A stretch of 64,000 nt of DNA from Pseudohalioglobus sediminis (GTDB taxonomy: Bacteria > Pseudomonadota > Gammaproteobacteria > Pseudomonadales > Halieaceae): positions 496,001 to 560,000 of the forward strand of contig NZ_VTUX01000003.1 of the NCBI RefSeq assembly GCF_008370495.1, read 5' to 3'. Position 1 is the stretch's first letter. The number at the start of each line of letters is the position of its first letter. The notes below the pieces were generated by a model. It was not told the origin of the DNA. It saw only the letters and a program-made list of their open reading frames with translations, and did not search any database. Shown piece by piece: positions 39,073-47,910 of the stretch. Both the position numbers and the translations under genes were made by a program.

Positions 39073-39342
39073 GTGATTGAAACCCAGGTCACGATCGTCA
39101 ACAAGCTTGGCCTGCACGCACGTGCTGCAGCCAAGCTGGTCGGCTGTACCGCCGCTTTTTCCAGCGATATCCGCATGGGCAAGGACGGCAAGATGGTCGA
39201 TGCCAAAAGCATCATGTCGGTAATGATGCTGGCCGCGGGCAAGGGCACGGTGCTCGACCTGCAAGTCGACGGCAGGGACGAGCAGGCCGCACTGGAAGCC
39301 CTGACCACGCTCATTGCCAACCGCTTCGACGAGGCCGAGTAA
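39073..39342 (+). CDS. ptsO: Phosphocarrier protein NPr
   Basis: This 89-residue HPr-type protein has its phosphoryl-accepting histidine at H15 (GLHARAAAKLV) and a serine at 46 in the regulatory position. It passes phosphate from EI(Ntr) to PtsN. The GTG start follows directly on the rapZ stop with no spacing, so the genes are coupled. Confidence 0.95.
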   Translation: MIETQVTIVNKLGLHARAAAKLVGCTAAFSSDIRMGKDGKMVDAKSIMSVMMLAAGKGTVLDLQVDGRDEQAALEALTTLIANRFDEAE

Positions 39343-39395
39343 GGCCGCCACCACAACCCGGTCCGGCATTTAGCCCGGGCTGGTAACTAATCACG

Positions 39396-39424
39396 TTGTT
39401 GCCACTGCCGGTTTACCGGATAAT
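39396..39424 (+). promoter_or_regulatory. Probable promoter of mgtE
   Basis: TTGTTG and GATAAT are separated by 17 bases; the -10 box matches five of six. An inverted repeat CCGGT-TT-ACCGG sits inside the spacer. The predicted transcript begins close to the leader hairpin at 39433. Confidence 0.45.
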
Positions 39425-39432
39425 CCCTGTTT

Positions 39433-39452
39433 GGCGGGCAACGCTGCCCGCC
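39433..39452 (+). promoter_or_regulatory. Leader hairpin upstream of mgtE
   Basis: GGCGGGCA and TGCCCGCC form a perfect 8-bp stem with a 4-base loop, ending 20 bases before the mgtE ATG. TTGGCG at 39431-39436 could pair instead with CGCCAA at 39454-39459, closer to the ribosome site, so two structures compete. It is too short for an M-box riboswitch. Confidence 0.45.
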
Positions 39453-39472
39453 ACGCCAAGCAGGGCAGGGGC

Positions 39473-40825
39473 ATGCCACAGAACACAGTCAAATCGCAGG
39501 AAACGCTCAATCGGTTGACGCTGGCACTGGACAGTGGCGCCTTCGTTGACGTCCGTCGCATGCTCAACGGCATACCGCCGGCCGATATCGCCCACCTGCT
39601 GGAATCCTCGCCGCCCAAGTTTCGGAACATCCTCTGGAAACTGATCGACGTCGACATCGAGGGCGAGGTGCTGGGCGAACTGCCTGACGACCTCCAGGCC
39701 CACTTCCTGTCGCGCATGGACGCGGCAGAAGTCGCCACCATCACGGAAGGGCTGGAAGACGATGATATAGCCGACATCCTGCAGCAACTCCCGGATCGTG
39801 TGACCTGGGAAGTGCTCAATTCCATGGACCATCAGGACCGCGCCCGTCTGGAACAGGTCATGCTGTACCCGGACGATGTGGCCGGCGGCCTGATGAACAC
39901 CGACACCATTACCATCCGCGCCCGCCTGACCCTTGACGTGGTAATGCGCTACCTGCGCCGGCACGAAGACCTGCCGCCGATGACAGACAACCTGATCGTG
40001 GTGAATCGGTCCGACCAGTTTATCGGGCTACTGCCACTGCGCACGTTGCTGGTATCCGACCCGGCGACAACCGTGCGCGAAATGATGGTAACCGATGTCG
40101 ACCCGATTCCAGTAGACATGCCCGATCACGAGGTAGCGCGATTGTTTGAGCGCAATGACTGGGTATCAGCGCCGGTCGTAGACGAAGGCGGACGACTGCT
40201 GGGCCGCATCACCATTGACGACGTCGTCGATGTTATCCGCGAGGACGCCGACCACTCGTTCATGTCCATGGCTGGCCTGGACGAGGACGAAGACACCTTC
40301 GCCCCGGTAGCCAAGGCCGCTCCCAGGCGCGCCATCTGGCTAGGCATCAACCTGATAACAGCTTTCATCGCCGCGTCCGCCATCAACATGTTCCAGGACA
40401 CTATCGACAAGGTTGTAGCGCTCGCTGTGCTGATGCCGATAGTCGCCTCGATGGGCGGTATTGCAGGCACCCAGACGCTCACTGTACTGGTGCGTGGTAT
40501 CGCCATGGGCCAGGTGGGCCGCAACAACCAGAACTGGCTGCTGGTGCGCGAGGTCACTATAGGGGTGCTTAACGGATTCCTGTGGGCGGCGGTGGTGGCC
40601 GTTGCCGCGTCGATGTGGTTCAACGATTGGCAAATCGGTTTGATCATTGCCGCGGCCATGGTCATCAACCTGGTAACGGCAGCGTTTACCGGCGCAGCCC
40701 TGCCCCTGATGCTGACCCGTTTCCAGATTGACCCGGCATTGGCCGGCGGCGTAATTCTTACCACCGTGACCGACGTGGTCGGTTTCGTCTCTTTTCTTGG
40801 ACTGGCGACCCTGTTCTATGCGTGA
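39473..40825 (+). CDS. mgtE: Magnesium transporter MgtE
   Basis: This 450-residue protein has the MgtE layout: an N-terminal helical domain (about residues 20-130), a pair of CBS domains (about 135-255, including LMNTDTITI and MMVTDVDPIPV), then five membrane helices with AVLMPIVASMGGIAGTQTL, the ion-pore signature. The cytoplasmic domains sense magnesium and close the channel. The ATG at 39473 has a GGGCAGGGG site upstream. The stop overlaps the darP start by 8 bases. Confidence 0.95.
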   Translation: MPQNTVKSQETLNRLTLALDSGAFVDVRRMLNGIPPADIAHLLESSPPKFRNILWKLIDVDIEGEVLGELPDDLQAHFLSRMDAAEVATITEGLEDDDIADILQQLPDRVTWEVLNSMDHQDRARLEQVMLYPDDVAGGLMNTDTITIRARLTLDVVMRYLRRHEDLPPMTDNLIVVNRSDQFIGLLPLRTLLVSDPATTVREMMVTDVDPIPVDMPDHEVARLFERNDWVSAPVVDEGGRLLGRITIDDVVDVIREDADHSFMSMAGLDEDEDTFAPVAKAAPRRAIWLGINLITAFIAASAINMFQDTIDKVVALAVLMPIVASMGGIAGTQTLTVLVRGIAMGQVGRNNQNWLLVREVTIGVLNGFLWAAVVAVAASMWFNDWQIGLIIAAAMVINLVTAAFTGAALPLMLTRFQIDPALAGGVILTTVTDVVGFVSFLGLATLFYA

Positions 40826-41348
40826 CGAGAATAACGACAGTGAGGAAGATGGCGAATTTCTTCCCAGCAAGAGCGAACTTAAACGCCAGATGCTTGCGCG
40901 GCAAACACTGGGAGAGCAGCTAACGCGACTGACTGAAAAACAGCTGGAAACACTGCCGATCAACGACGAACAGCTGCTGCGCGCGATTCGCGAGACCCGC
41001 CGCATCAGCAGCAAGAATGCGCTGCGACGCCACCTGCAGTACATCGGTAAACTGATGCGCGATGTGGATCCGGAGCCTATCAATACGGCCCTGGAGCAGA
41101 TGCACCGCCCGGACCGGGAGGCGACTGCTGCCTTCCACGCGCTGGAAAACCTGCGCGAGGAAGTGCTTGCGGCTGGCGTTGCCGGCGTCGAGACAGTACT
41201 ACAGAGATGGCCCCAGGCCGATCGCCAGCAGTTGCGTCAACTGGTGCTGCAACACCAGCGCGAGCAAAAGCAGGGCAAACCACCGGCAGCCAGCCGCAAG
41301 CTTTTCCGGTATCTACGCGAACTGCACGAGCTTTATGGCGAGGGCTGA
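40818..41348 (+). CDS. darP: Ribosome assembly protein DarP (YjgA, DUF615)
   Basis: This 176-residue, highly charged helical protein matches the DUF615 family, with PSKSELKRQMLARQTLGEQL and ISSKNALRRHLQYIGKLMR. E. coli DarP/YjgA binds late 50S precursors. ATG at 40818 gives the family start; it overlaps the mgtE end. Its 3' end overlaps the convergent yhdP gene by 16 bases. Confidence 0.94.
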   Translation: MRDENNDSEEDGEFLPSKSELKRQMLARQTLGEQLTRLTEKQLETLPINDEQLLRAIRETRRISSKNALRRHLQYIGKLMRDVDPEPINTALEQMHRPDREATAAFHALENLREEVLAAGVAGVETVLQRWPQADRQQLRQLVLQHQREQKQGKPPAASRKLFRYLRELHELYGEG

Positions 41349-44300
41349 ACAGGCTCCGCCGTTGCACCCTCGGCATCGGTAGCGAGCCCGCCACCAACCG
41401 CCCCCCGACCCGACACAGCGCTTCCCGGCGCCAGGCCCTTCTCGGCAGGGTCGTTGGGGTCCGCGAGCGGAGCTGCCGGTACGGACACCTGGCGCACCTC
41501 ATCGTCGAAGATGCGATCGAAGCTGACGTCGGGCTCATCCCAGGTGCCCTCGATGGTGTACACACCACTGGAAAGGCGGTTGACCTGCTTTTCAAACACC
41601 TTGCTGACTACAAACACACCCGCGGCAACCGCGGGCCCTGCTGTCAGGGCTGCGACCCAGGGCAGGTTGTTGGCAACCGGAAGTGTCGCGACCAGTTCGC
41701 CATCCAGACTGCGGCTGGCGATATCGGATACGCCACTCATGGAGAACGCGCTGGAGGTACTGCGCACATCCAGTCCGGCGACCTCGATCTTGCCCTGGTG
41801 GAAAAACACCTCGCCTGTCACAGCGTCAAAATTCAGCCCCGATTCAAACATGTGCGACAAACTGAGTCGCTCCACGATCCCGGCGAGATTGACGATCTCG
41901 ACTACCTGCAGCGCCCCGGCGCCGCCGGGCGTTTGCAGGAAGCGCCCCTTGCCGAGCGCGATATCCAAACGCCCCCCCAGTGACGCCAGCGCGAAGGCCT
42001 CCGGCGAGCCATCCCATTGCAGATCGAGAGCCAGGGTACCCTGGTCGGTCTCCACAAAGCGCGCATAACCCAGACGCTCCAGCGTATTGCCGATATCCTC
42101 GAATTCAAGGGGCAGGCGCGCCCTGCTGCCGTGTTCTGGTTGCCAGCTCAACTCGCCCGGCGATTCCGGCATCAATGAGAGGCCGGCCACCTCACCGGTG
42201 ATATCGAGCATGCTGAGAGCACCGTCCGCCGCAGCCAGCGTGAACGCCAGTGAGCCGACCGCTTCACCGTTCATACGCAGTTCACTAATGCTGGCTTCGA
42301 TCAGCGGCAGCGTTAACCCGCCCAGGCCATCATCAGGAGCACCGGGCGCTTCCGCTTCACCCGGGGACGTGTCCTCGCCGCCGGGCGGGGTAATGTCGAG
42401 GAAATCGATTTCCAGGCTCGCCACACCCTGTTGCGGCTGTCGATAACTGCCGTGCAGCCAGTCGGTAGCAGCGGTGACGGTCAGCAGATCCCGCTCCAGT
42501 TGCAGGCTGAAATCCACATCGGCAATCTCTCTTCCCCAGAGCAACAGGCGCTCAGTGTAGATACCGGTAATACCCAGTGTGAACTCACCGCTGGCGTCGG
42601 TGGAATTGTCCGCTGCCAGTTCCTGCTGCGCCTCCTCGCGGCCCAGCAGATAGCGGTTACTGAAGTCCAGCCATGCCTGTGCGTCCACCAGCGGTGCCCG
42701 CCCCTGCACCAGCACAGACCCCGGCTGCAGTTCCGGGGGCGGCGCCTCCAGGCCAAGGCCTGCCGCCCGCAGCTGCCCATTATCGATATGCAGGTGCAGG
42801 GAGATATCCTCACCGAGAGCCATGCCCAGCACAGGTCGTTCACCGCCCAGTGGCAGTGCGATCTCCAGTGGCAACGTCGACGCCGGGAGCTTGGTCCAGG
42901 GGGGCGGCAGATCCAGCGCCATACCGGCGAGGTCAGAACTCAGGGTCAGCAGCGGTATTTCGCCCGGAATGACGGTCACCAGCCCGTTTACCTCTGCCGT
43001 GCCGTCAGCCAGTTCCAGGGCCTGCAGTTGCAGCCACTCACTGAGAGCGCCGGAGCTCACGCGCGACTGAAAGGACACCTCCAGCGCTGAATCAGCCATG
43101 GCGAATGCCGCGTCCTGGCCCCGCAGGTTGCGCTGCCGCAACGCTGCTGTCACCTCCTCCTGCCAGAGCGTAGCGCGCAGTTCCTTTGAGCTGAACCCTT
43201 GCGCACTGGAATAGCCTATCTGCCCCGCCAACTGCTGCAACGGCAAGCGGCCTTGCTCGATCAGCAGCGCCACATCCCCAAGCTCGACCGCGACATCGAC
43301 CTCGGGAGGAGCACTCGGGTCGGCCAGGTTCAGTTCCAGTTGCAGGTGCGTTTCGAGGTCTCCAGCGGCCTGCCACCGGGCAAATGCAGCACCGGTCAGG
43401 TCACCCAGCAGCGATTCATTGACCACGCGCAGGCCATCGGCTGCACTGCCACTGATGCGCCCATCAATTGCCAGTCGCATCTGCGCATCGTCATCCATCC
43501 AGCTTTCAGCGGACAGGTGCGTGACCGAGGACTCATAGACCTGGGCGCTGTCCGCCCACACGCTGACATTGGTATCGTCAATCAATACCGTGCCGTCAAA
43601 GTTAGACACCGCAGGCCAGTCCGGGTGATAGGCCAACGCCGTGTCCTCCAGGTTAAGCATCAACTGCACGGTGCGCAGATCGCTGGCGCCGCTGCGCAGG
43701 GTGCCGCGCCAGACGAAACCAGCCTGTTCTACCCGCCCCTCGCCCACCGCGCTGCCCAGCCAGTCCAACAGCCCCGCATTGAGGATGTACGGCAGGTATT
43801 TCATCCGGTACCGCGGATGCGAATCGGCCAGACCCACCAGCAGGTCCATCTCCAGACCGGTATCCGTGGCGGTAAAAGGAATATTCAGGCTGAACAGGGC
43901 TTCGGCCTTGCCCTCCGCGCCGCGGGCGGTGATCAGGTCGCTGTGCAGCAGCAGCGAATGCTCGTCCCAGTCCAGGTTTAGCGTGCCGTAAAAATCCTCA
44001 TAGAACAGCGGATCGCGATAGACAGTGGGAAAATCCAGCGCAAACTGCTGGCTATCCAGAACCACATATCCGCCGTTGTCGGACAACTCAAAGTAGCCGG
44101 TGCCTGAAGTCACCCCGGGGGCACCCCTCCAGGAATCGACCTGGAGCGCGTCGAAGTTGCCCTCCACGTCCCAGCCCGCCAATGGATCCGCCCTGTCGCC
44201 TACAGCCAGTTGCATGGCAGATACCTCGCCGCGCATATTCAATATCTGGAACACGGAGCGCAGGGCTTCCGGCACCGCCGGCGTATCGAGCAACAGCTGA

Positions 44301-45343
44301 TTCAAGGGTTGCAGCTGCAATGCGGCAGTTCGCAAACGCAGCGAATCACCCCAGGCATCAACTTGCAGGCGCGGCACCGCCAACTCGGTCCCGGCGTGCG
44401 CAATCAGAAGATCGGAAGCGTACGCTGTCCAGCGCTTGCGGCGCTGAACCAGCGTTGCCTGCAGAGACAATTCGTCCAGGGGTAGCGACCAGCTCCCATC
44501 CAGGGGTTGCAGCACCGCATTTGACAGCGCCAGATCCACGTCCACTTCCACCTTCCCGCGATCCCAGAACAGCCAGAGTTTGCTGGCCAGCTCTCCCCCG
44601 GCCCAAACGCTGGGCGGCTCTGCGAACAGTTCGGCAATGGCATCGAGATCAGCCGACTCTATCTCCATGAACAGGGTGCCCTCAAATTCGGCGGGGCGGA
44701 ACGGGTTGCCCAGGCCTTTACCGACGACGCTGATCGCGGTGCCGGTTGTCGCCAGCAACTCTGCGCGCATGTGGCGCTGGCTGCCATCCCGGGCGAGGTG
44801 CAGCGCCAGGTCATACTGCCTCAGCTGGCCACCGGGCAGGCGCAGTTGCAGGCGGTTGTCCTCCAGCGTGACGTACTCGATATTGAGCAGGAACTGTTGC
44901 AGCCACTCGCCCAGCGTTCCGCCACCGCCGCTAATCCCGGGTATGAGGAGCTTGCCGTCAGCTGTCAACTCGCCTTCCAGGGCCAGGCCGTCGAGCCGCA
45001 GGGACGTGATCTGCAGGCTGCGGTTGGCCAATGAGCCCAGTACGTCTATGCCAATGCGCCCGCCGGTAAGCTGCAGTGGTCGCGAGGTGCCATCCAGCAT
45101 GTCGAACTCAAGATCATGCAGCACTATTTCGGGCGTAAAAGAAGACCACTCCCCGCTCAGGTTGCGCGCCGTGACGGCAAACGGTACCCGACTGTTGATT
45201 TCAGAAAGCACAACATCCTGCCAGTTATGCAGGTTGGTGCTCAGCACACGACCAAGACTGACGTACGTCGCCAGCAGGACGATTGCCGCGACGACGCACA
45301 CCCAGAGGACATTGCTCAGCCTGTGAAAAATTGATCGTTGCAA
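41333..45343 (-). CDS. yhdP: YhdP-family AsmA-like envelope protein
   Basis: This 1336-residue protein has one N-terminal membrane helix (about 10-31) and a very long beta-strand-rich periplasmic region with AsmA/TamB-like character, ending in a Pro/Ala-rich tail. YhdP, with TamB and YdbH, transports phospholipids to the outer membrane in E. coli; length and position after rng fit it. Family features include VEIVNLAGIVERLS and FDAVTGEVFFHQGKIEVAGLDVRSTS-like sequence near the C-terminus. The TTG start at 45343 is used because no nearby ATG precedes the membrane helix. Confidence 0.9.
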   Translation of the reverse strand: MQRSIFHRLSNVLWVCVVAAIVLLATYVSLGRVLSTNLHNWQDVVLSEINSRVPFAVTARNLSGEWSSFTPEIVLHDLEFDMLDGTSRPLQLTGGRIGIDVLGSLANRSLQITSLRLDGLALEGELTADGKLLIPGISGGGGTLGEWLQQFLLNIEYVTLEDNRLQLRLPGGQLRQYDLALHLARDGSQRHMRAELLATTGTAISVVGKGLGNPFRPAEFEGTLFMEIESADLDAIAELFAEPPSVWAGGELASKLWLFWDRGKVEVDVDLALSNAVLQPLDGSWSLPLDELSLQATLVQRRKRWTAYASDLLIAHAGTELAVPRLQVDAWGDSLRLRTAALQLQPLNQLLLDTPAVPEALRSVFQILNMRGEVSAMQLAVGDRADPLAGWDVEGNFDALQVDSWRGAPGVTSGTGYFELSDNGGYVVLDSQQFALDFPTVYRDPLFYEDFYGTLNLDWDEHSLLLHSDLITARGAEGKAEALFSLNIPFTATDTGLEMDLLVGLADSHPRYRMKYLPYILNAGLLDWLGSAVGEGRVEQAGFVWRGTLRSGASDLRTVQLMLNLEDTALAYHPDWPAVSNFDGTVLIDDTNVSVWADSAQVYESSVTHLSAESWMDDDAQMRLAIDGRISGSAADGLRVVNESLLGDLTGAAFARWQAAGDLETHLQLELNLADPSAPPEVDVAVELGDVALLIEQGRLPLQQLAGQIGYSSAQGFSSKELRATLWQEEVTAALRQRNLRGQDAAFAMADSALEVSFQSRVSSGALSEWLQLQALELADGTAEVNGLVTVIPGEIPLLTLSSDLAGMALDLPPPWTKLPASTLPLEIALPLGGERPVLGMALGEDISLHLHIDNGQLRAAGLGLEAPPPELQPGSVLVQGRAPLVDAQAWLDFSNRYLLGREEAQQELAADNSTDASGEFTLGITGIYTERLLLWGREIADVDFSLQLERDLLTVTAATDWLHGSYRQPQQGVASLEIDFLDITPPGGEDTSPGEAEAPGAPDDGLGGLTLPLIEASISELRMNGEAVGSLAFTLAAADGALSMLDITGEVAGLSLMPESPGELSWQPEHGSRARLPLEFEDIGNTLERLGYARFVETDQGTLALDLQWDGSPEAFALASLGGRLDIALGKGRFLQTPGGAGALQVVEIVNLAGIVERLSLSHMFESGLNFDAVTGEVFFHQGKIEVAGLDVRSTSSAFSMSGVSDIASRSLDGELVATLPVANNLPWVAALTAGPAVAAGVFVVSKVFEKQVNRLSSGVYTIEGTWDEPDVSFDRIFDDEVRQVSVPAAPLADPNDPAEKGLAPGSAVSGRGAVGGGLATDAEGATAEPVQPSP

Positions 45344-45361
45344 CTCGCTACACCCGCCGCT

Positions 45362-46831
45362 TTAGAGCAGTACGATATCGAAGTGTTCCGGATTGTTGTC
45401 CGGCTCTACTCTCAGACTGATTGACTTGCCAATAAATTCCTGGAGGTCGGCGACATTTGCCGATTCTTCATCCAGTAACCTGTCGATGACTCCCTGGGCC
45501 GCCAACACCAGGAGTTTGTCGGCCTCGTAGGCGCGGGCGTCACGCATGATTTCCCGAAAAATCTCGTAACAGATGGTCTCCGCCGTCTTCAGTACGCCAC
45601 GCCCCATGCATACCGGACAGTCCTCGCACAGCAACTGTTCGAGACTCTCCCGGGTACGCTTGCGCGTCATTTCAACAAGTCCCAGTTCTGACACTGCGGT
45701 AATCTTGTTACGGGCAGGGTCCCTGGCCATGGCTTTTTCCAGGCTGCGATGCACCTGCCTGCGGTGCTCCTCATCCTGCATGTCGATAAAGTCGACAATG
45801 ATGATACCGCCCAGATTACGCAGGCGCAGCTGGCGCGCCAGCACAGTAGCCGCTTCCAGGTTGGTCTTGAAGATGGTTTCCTCGAGATTGCGACGCCCGA
45901 TATAGGAGCCGGTATTGACGTCGATCGTTGTCATCGCCTCGGTCTGGTCAATAATCAGGTAACCGCCAGACTTGAGCTCCACCTTGCGCGCCAACGCGCG
46001 CTGGATATCATCCTCGATACCGTGCAGGTCGAACAGCGGGCGTTCTCCGGCATAGTGTTCCAGCAGCCCGGACACCTCCGGCATATACGCCGTGCAGAAC
46101 TCCTGTAGCGCAGTAAAGCTCTCGCGGCTGTCTATGAGAATCTTTTCCACGCCCGGGCGGGCGAGGTCACGGACGGTGCGCATGTGCAAGGGCAGCTCGG
46201 TGTAAAGCAATTCAGCCTTGCGCGCCGCTTTGGCACGGCGCGATACCGCGGCCCACAGCCGTTTCAGGAAACGCAAATCGACGCAGATTTCTTCCAGCCC
46301 CACGCCTTCTGCCGCGGTGCGCAGGATGTACCCGCCCTCTCCCTCCATTCCCTCGGCAACCAGGCCTTCTGCCAGCAGGCCCTGCAGGCGTGTGCGCTCA
46401 TCGACATCGTCAATACGCTGGGACACGCCGACGTGATCGCTCTGGGGCATGAACACCAGGTAACGTGATGACACCGACAACTCTGTGGTCAGCCTGGCAC
46501 CCTTACTACCAAGCGGGTCCTTGGTAACCTGCACGATCACTTTCTTGCCCTCGTGCAGGTAGTCACCAATGGCGCCCGTACCGCGAGCGCGACCCTCGGC
46601 GGCTGGATCGTGTATGTCGGAAACGTGGATAAAGCTGGTGCGCTCAGCACCAATATCAACAAACGCAGCCTGCATTCCGGGCATCACGCGAACCACCTTG
46701 CCCGCATAGATATTGCCTACCATGCCCAGGCTGGCACTGCGCTCTATGTGGATGTCCTGGGTGGCGCCATTGTCGACCACGGCTACCCGGGTCTCCATTG
46801 GCGTCACATTGACCAGTATCTCCTCACTCAC
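45362..46831 (-). CDS. rng: Ribonuclease G
   Basis: This 489-residue endoribonuclease of the RNase E/G family matures 16S rRNA 5' ends and degrades mRNA. An S1-like domain (GNIYAGKVVRVMPGMQAAFVD) is followed by the catalytic DNase I-like domain with IIIVDFIDMQ, the zinc-link CEDCPVCMGRG and a small C-terminal domain. The GTG start at 46831 (MSEEILVNVTPMETRVAVV) overlaps the maf stop by 8 bases; a few further open codons upstream do not fit the family. Confidence 0.96.
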   Translation of the reverse strand: MSEEILVNVTPMETRVAVVDNGATQDIHIERSASLGMVGNIYAGKVVRVMPGMQAAFVDIGAERTSFIHVSDIHDPAAEGRARGTGAIGDYLHEGKKVIVQVTKDPLGSKGARLTTELSVSSRYLVFMPQSDHVGVSQRIDDVDERTRLQGLLAEGLVAEGMEGEGGYILRTAAEGVGLEEICVDLRFLKRLWAAVSRRAKAARKAELLYTELPLHMRTVRDLARPGVEKILIDSRESFTALQEFCTAYMPEVSGLLEHYAGERPLFDLHGIEDDIQRALARKVELKSGGYLIIDQTEAMTTIDVNTGSYIGRRNLEETIFKTNLEAATVLARQLRLRNLGGIIIVDFIDMQDEEHRRQVHRSLEKAMARDPARNKITAVSELGLVEMTRKRTRESLEQLLCEDCPVCMGRGVLKTAETICYEIFREIMRDARAYEADKLLVLAAQGVIDRLLDEESANVADLQEFIGKSISLRVEPDNNPEHFDIVLL

Positions 46832-47417
46832 CCGATGTCTCCAGCACATTGGCGATGCCGAGGCCCGACAGCAGTTGCCAGGTCTCGGCCAGGGGTAAAC
46901 CCACTACATTACTGTAGCTGCCCTCTATGGACCTGACAAAAGCGCCAGCCAGCCCCTGGATGGCATATCCCCCGGCCTTGTCCCATGGTTCCGGCGTCGC
47001 CAGGTAGGCCTCGCAGAGCGCCCTGCTCAGTTGAATAAACTCCACCTCGGTGCTCACCAGGCGGACTTCCGGCTCCGCCTCCGGAAGGCACAGGCAGATG
47101 GCCGTGAGCACTGAATGCCGACGCGCACTCAGGCGCGCGAGCATGCCCAGGCCATCAAAGTGATCCACCGGTTTGCCGAGCACGTCATCGTCGATGACAA
47201 CCGAGGTGTCCGCAGCCAGCACAGCGACATTCTGCCCCGGGTAGCGCCCGACTACCTCGGTAGCCTTCTCCAGCGCCATGCGCTGTACATACGCATCGGG
47301 TTTTTCTCCCTCCCGCGGTGTTTCATCTATATCGGCGGGGTCACAGCGATACTGGTAGCCAATCTGTTGCAATAACTCCCTGCGCCTGGGTGACGCCGAG
47401 GCCAGAATCAGTTCCAT
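46824..47417 (-). CDS. maf: Maf-family nucleotide pyrophosphatase
   Basis: This 197-residue protein begins LILASASPRRRELLQQIG, the Maf signature, and contains LAADTSVVIDDDVLGKP. Maf proteins hydrolyse non-standard or particular nucleoside triphosphates; the mreBCD-maf-rng position corresponds to YhdE, which prefers dTTP and UTP. The gene is one base downstream of mreD. Confidence 0.95.
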   Translation of the reverse strand: MELILASASPRRRELLQQIGYQYRCDPADIDETPREGEKPDAYVQRMALEKATEVVGRYPGQNVAVLAADTSVVIDDDVLGKPVDHFDGLGMLARLSARRHSVLTAICLCLPEAEPEVRLVSTEVEFIQLSRALCEAYLATPEPWDKAGGYAIQGLAGAFVRSIEGSYSNVVGLPLAETWQLLSGLGIANVLETSGE

Positions 47418-47418
47418 A

Positions 47419-47907
47419 TCAGCTCACCTGGTAATAGCGGCGCAACCCGCGCAGGCTGTGCAGCACAAAGGGCCACAGCAAGGCACTGGAAACAGCCGGC
47501 AGCAGGAACAACATTGTCTGGGCGCCCGCGCCCTCCAGGCTCTGCACCCATTGGCAGACCATCTGGTTTATCCCGACCAGTACAAACACCACCGCCGACT
47601 GCTGCCACAAGCTGAAGACACGCAGCCGCTGGTACAGCAACAGCGCCAGCAAGGCTACCGAAACCAGGGCAAAAGCGTTTTGCCCGATTACCGCCCCCTC
47701 ACTCACGTCCAGCAGGATGCCCAGCAGCACAGCAGTGGTGATGCCTACCCGGTGGGGCAATGCGATGACCCAGTAAATCAGGGTCAGCGCGACCCACTCG
47801 GGGCGCCCCCAGGCAAGCCATGCCGGCAGCGGCAACACCGCAAGCACCATGGCGGTAAAGAAAGTGAACACAATGACCCAGTAAGCGTGTGCGCCCTGGC
47901 CGTCCAA
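47419..47907 (-). CDS. mreD: Rod shape-determining protein MreD
   Basis: This 162-residue inner-membrane protein has about five hydrophobic helices, and its sequence (WVALTLIYWVIALPHRVG, LLGILLDVSEGAVIGQNAFAL) fits MreD. It belongs to the elongasome with MreB and MreC. The start is TTG at 47907, three bases after the mreC stop; no ATG or GTG is available before the first helix. Confidence 0.93.
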   Translation of the reverse strand: MDGQGAHAYWVIVFTFFTAMVLAVLPLPAWLAWGRPEWVALTLIYWVIALPHRVGITTAVLLGILLDVSEGAVIGQNAFALVSVALLALLLYQRLRVFSLWQQSAVVFVLVGINQMVCQWVQSLEGAGAQTMLFLLPAVSSALLWPFVLHSLRGLRRYYQVS

Positions 47908-47910
47908 AAC

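Noticed and set aside
39343-39472. M-box magnesium riboswitch before mgtE
   Set aside because: The spacer is 130 bases with a predicted leader of about 45 bases, too short for an M-box, and none of its conserved loops is recognisable.
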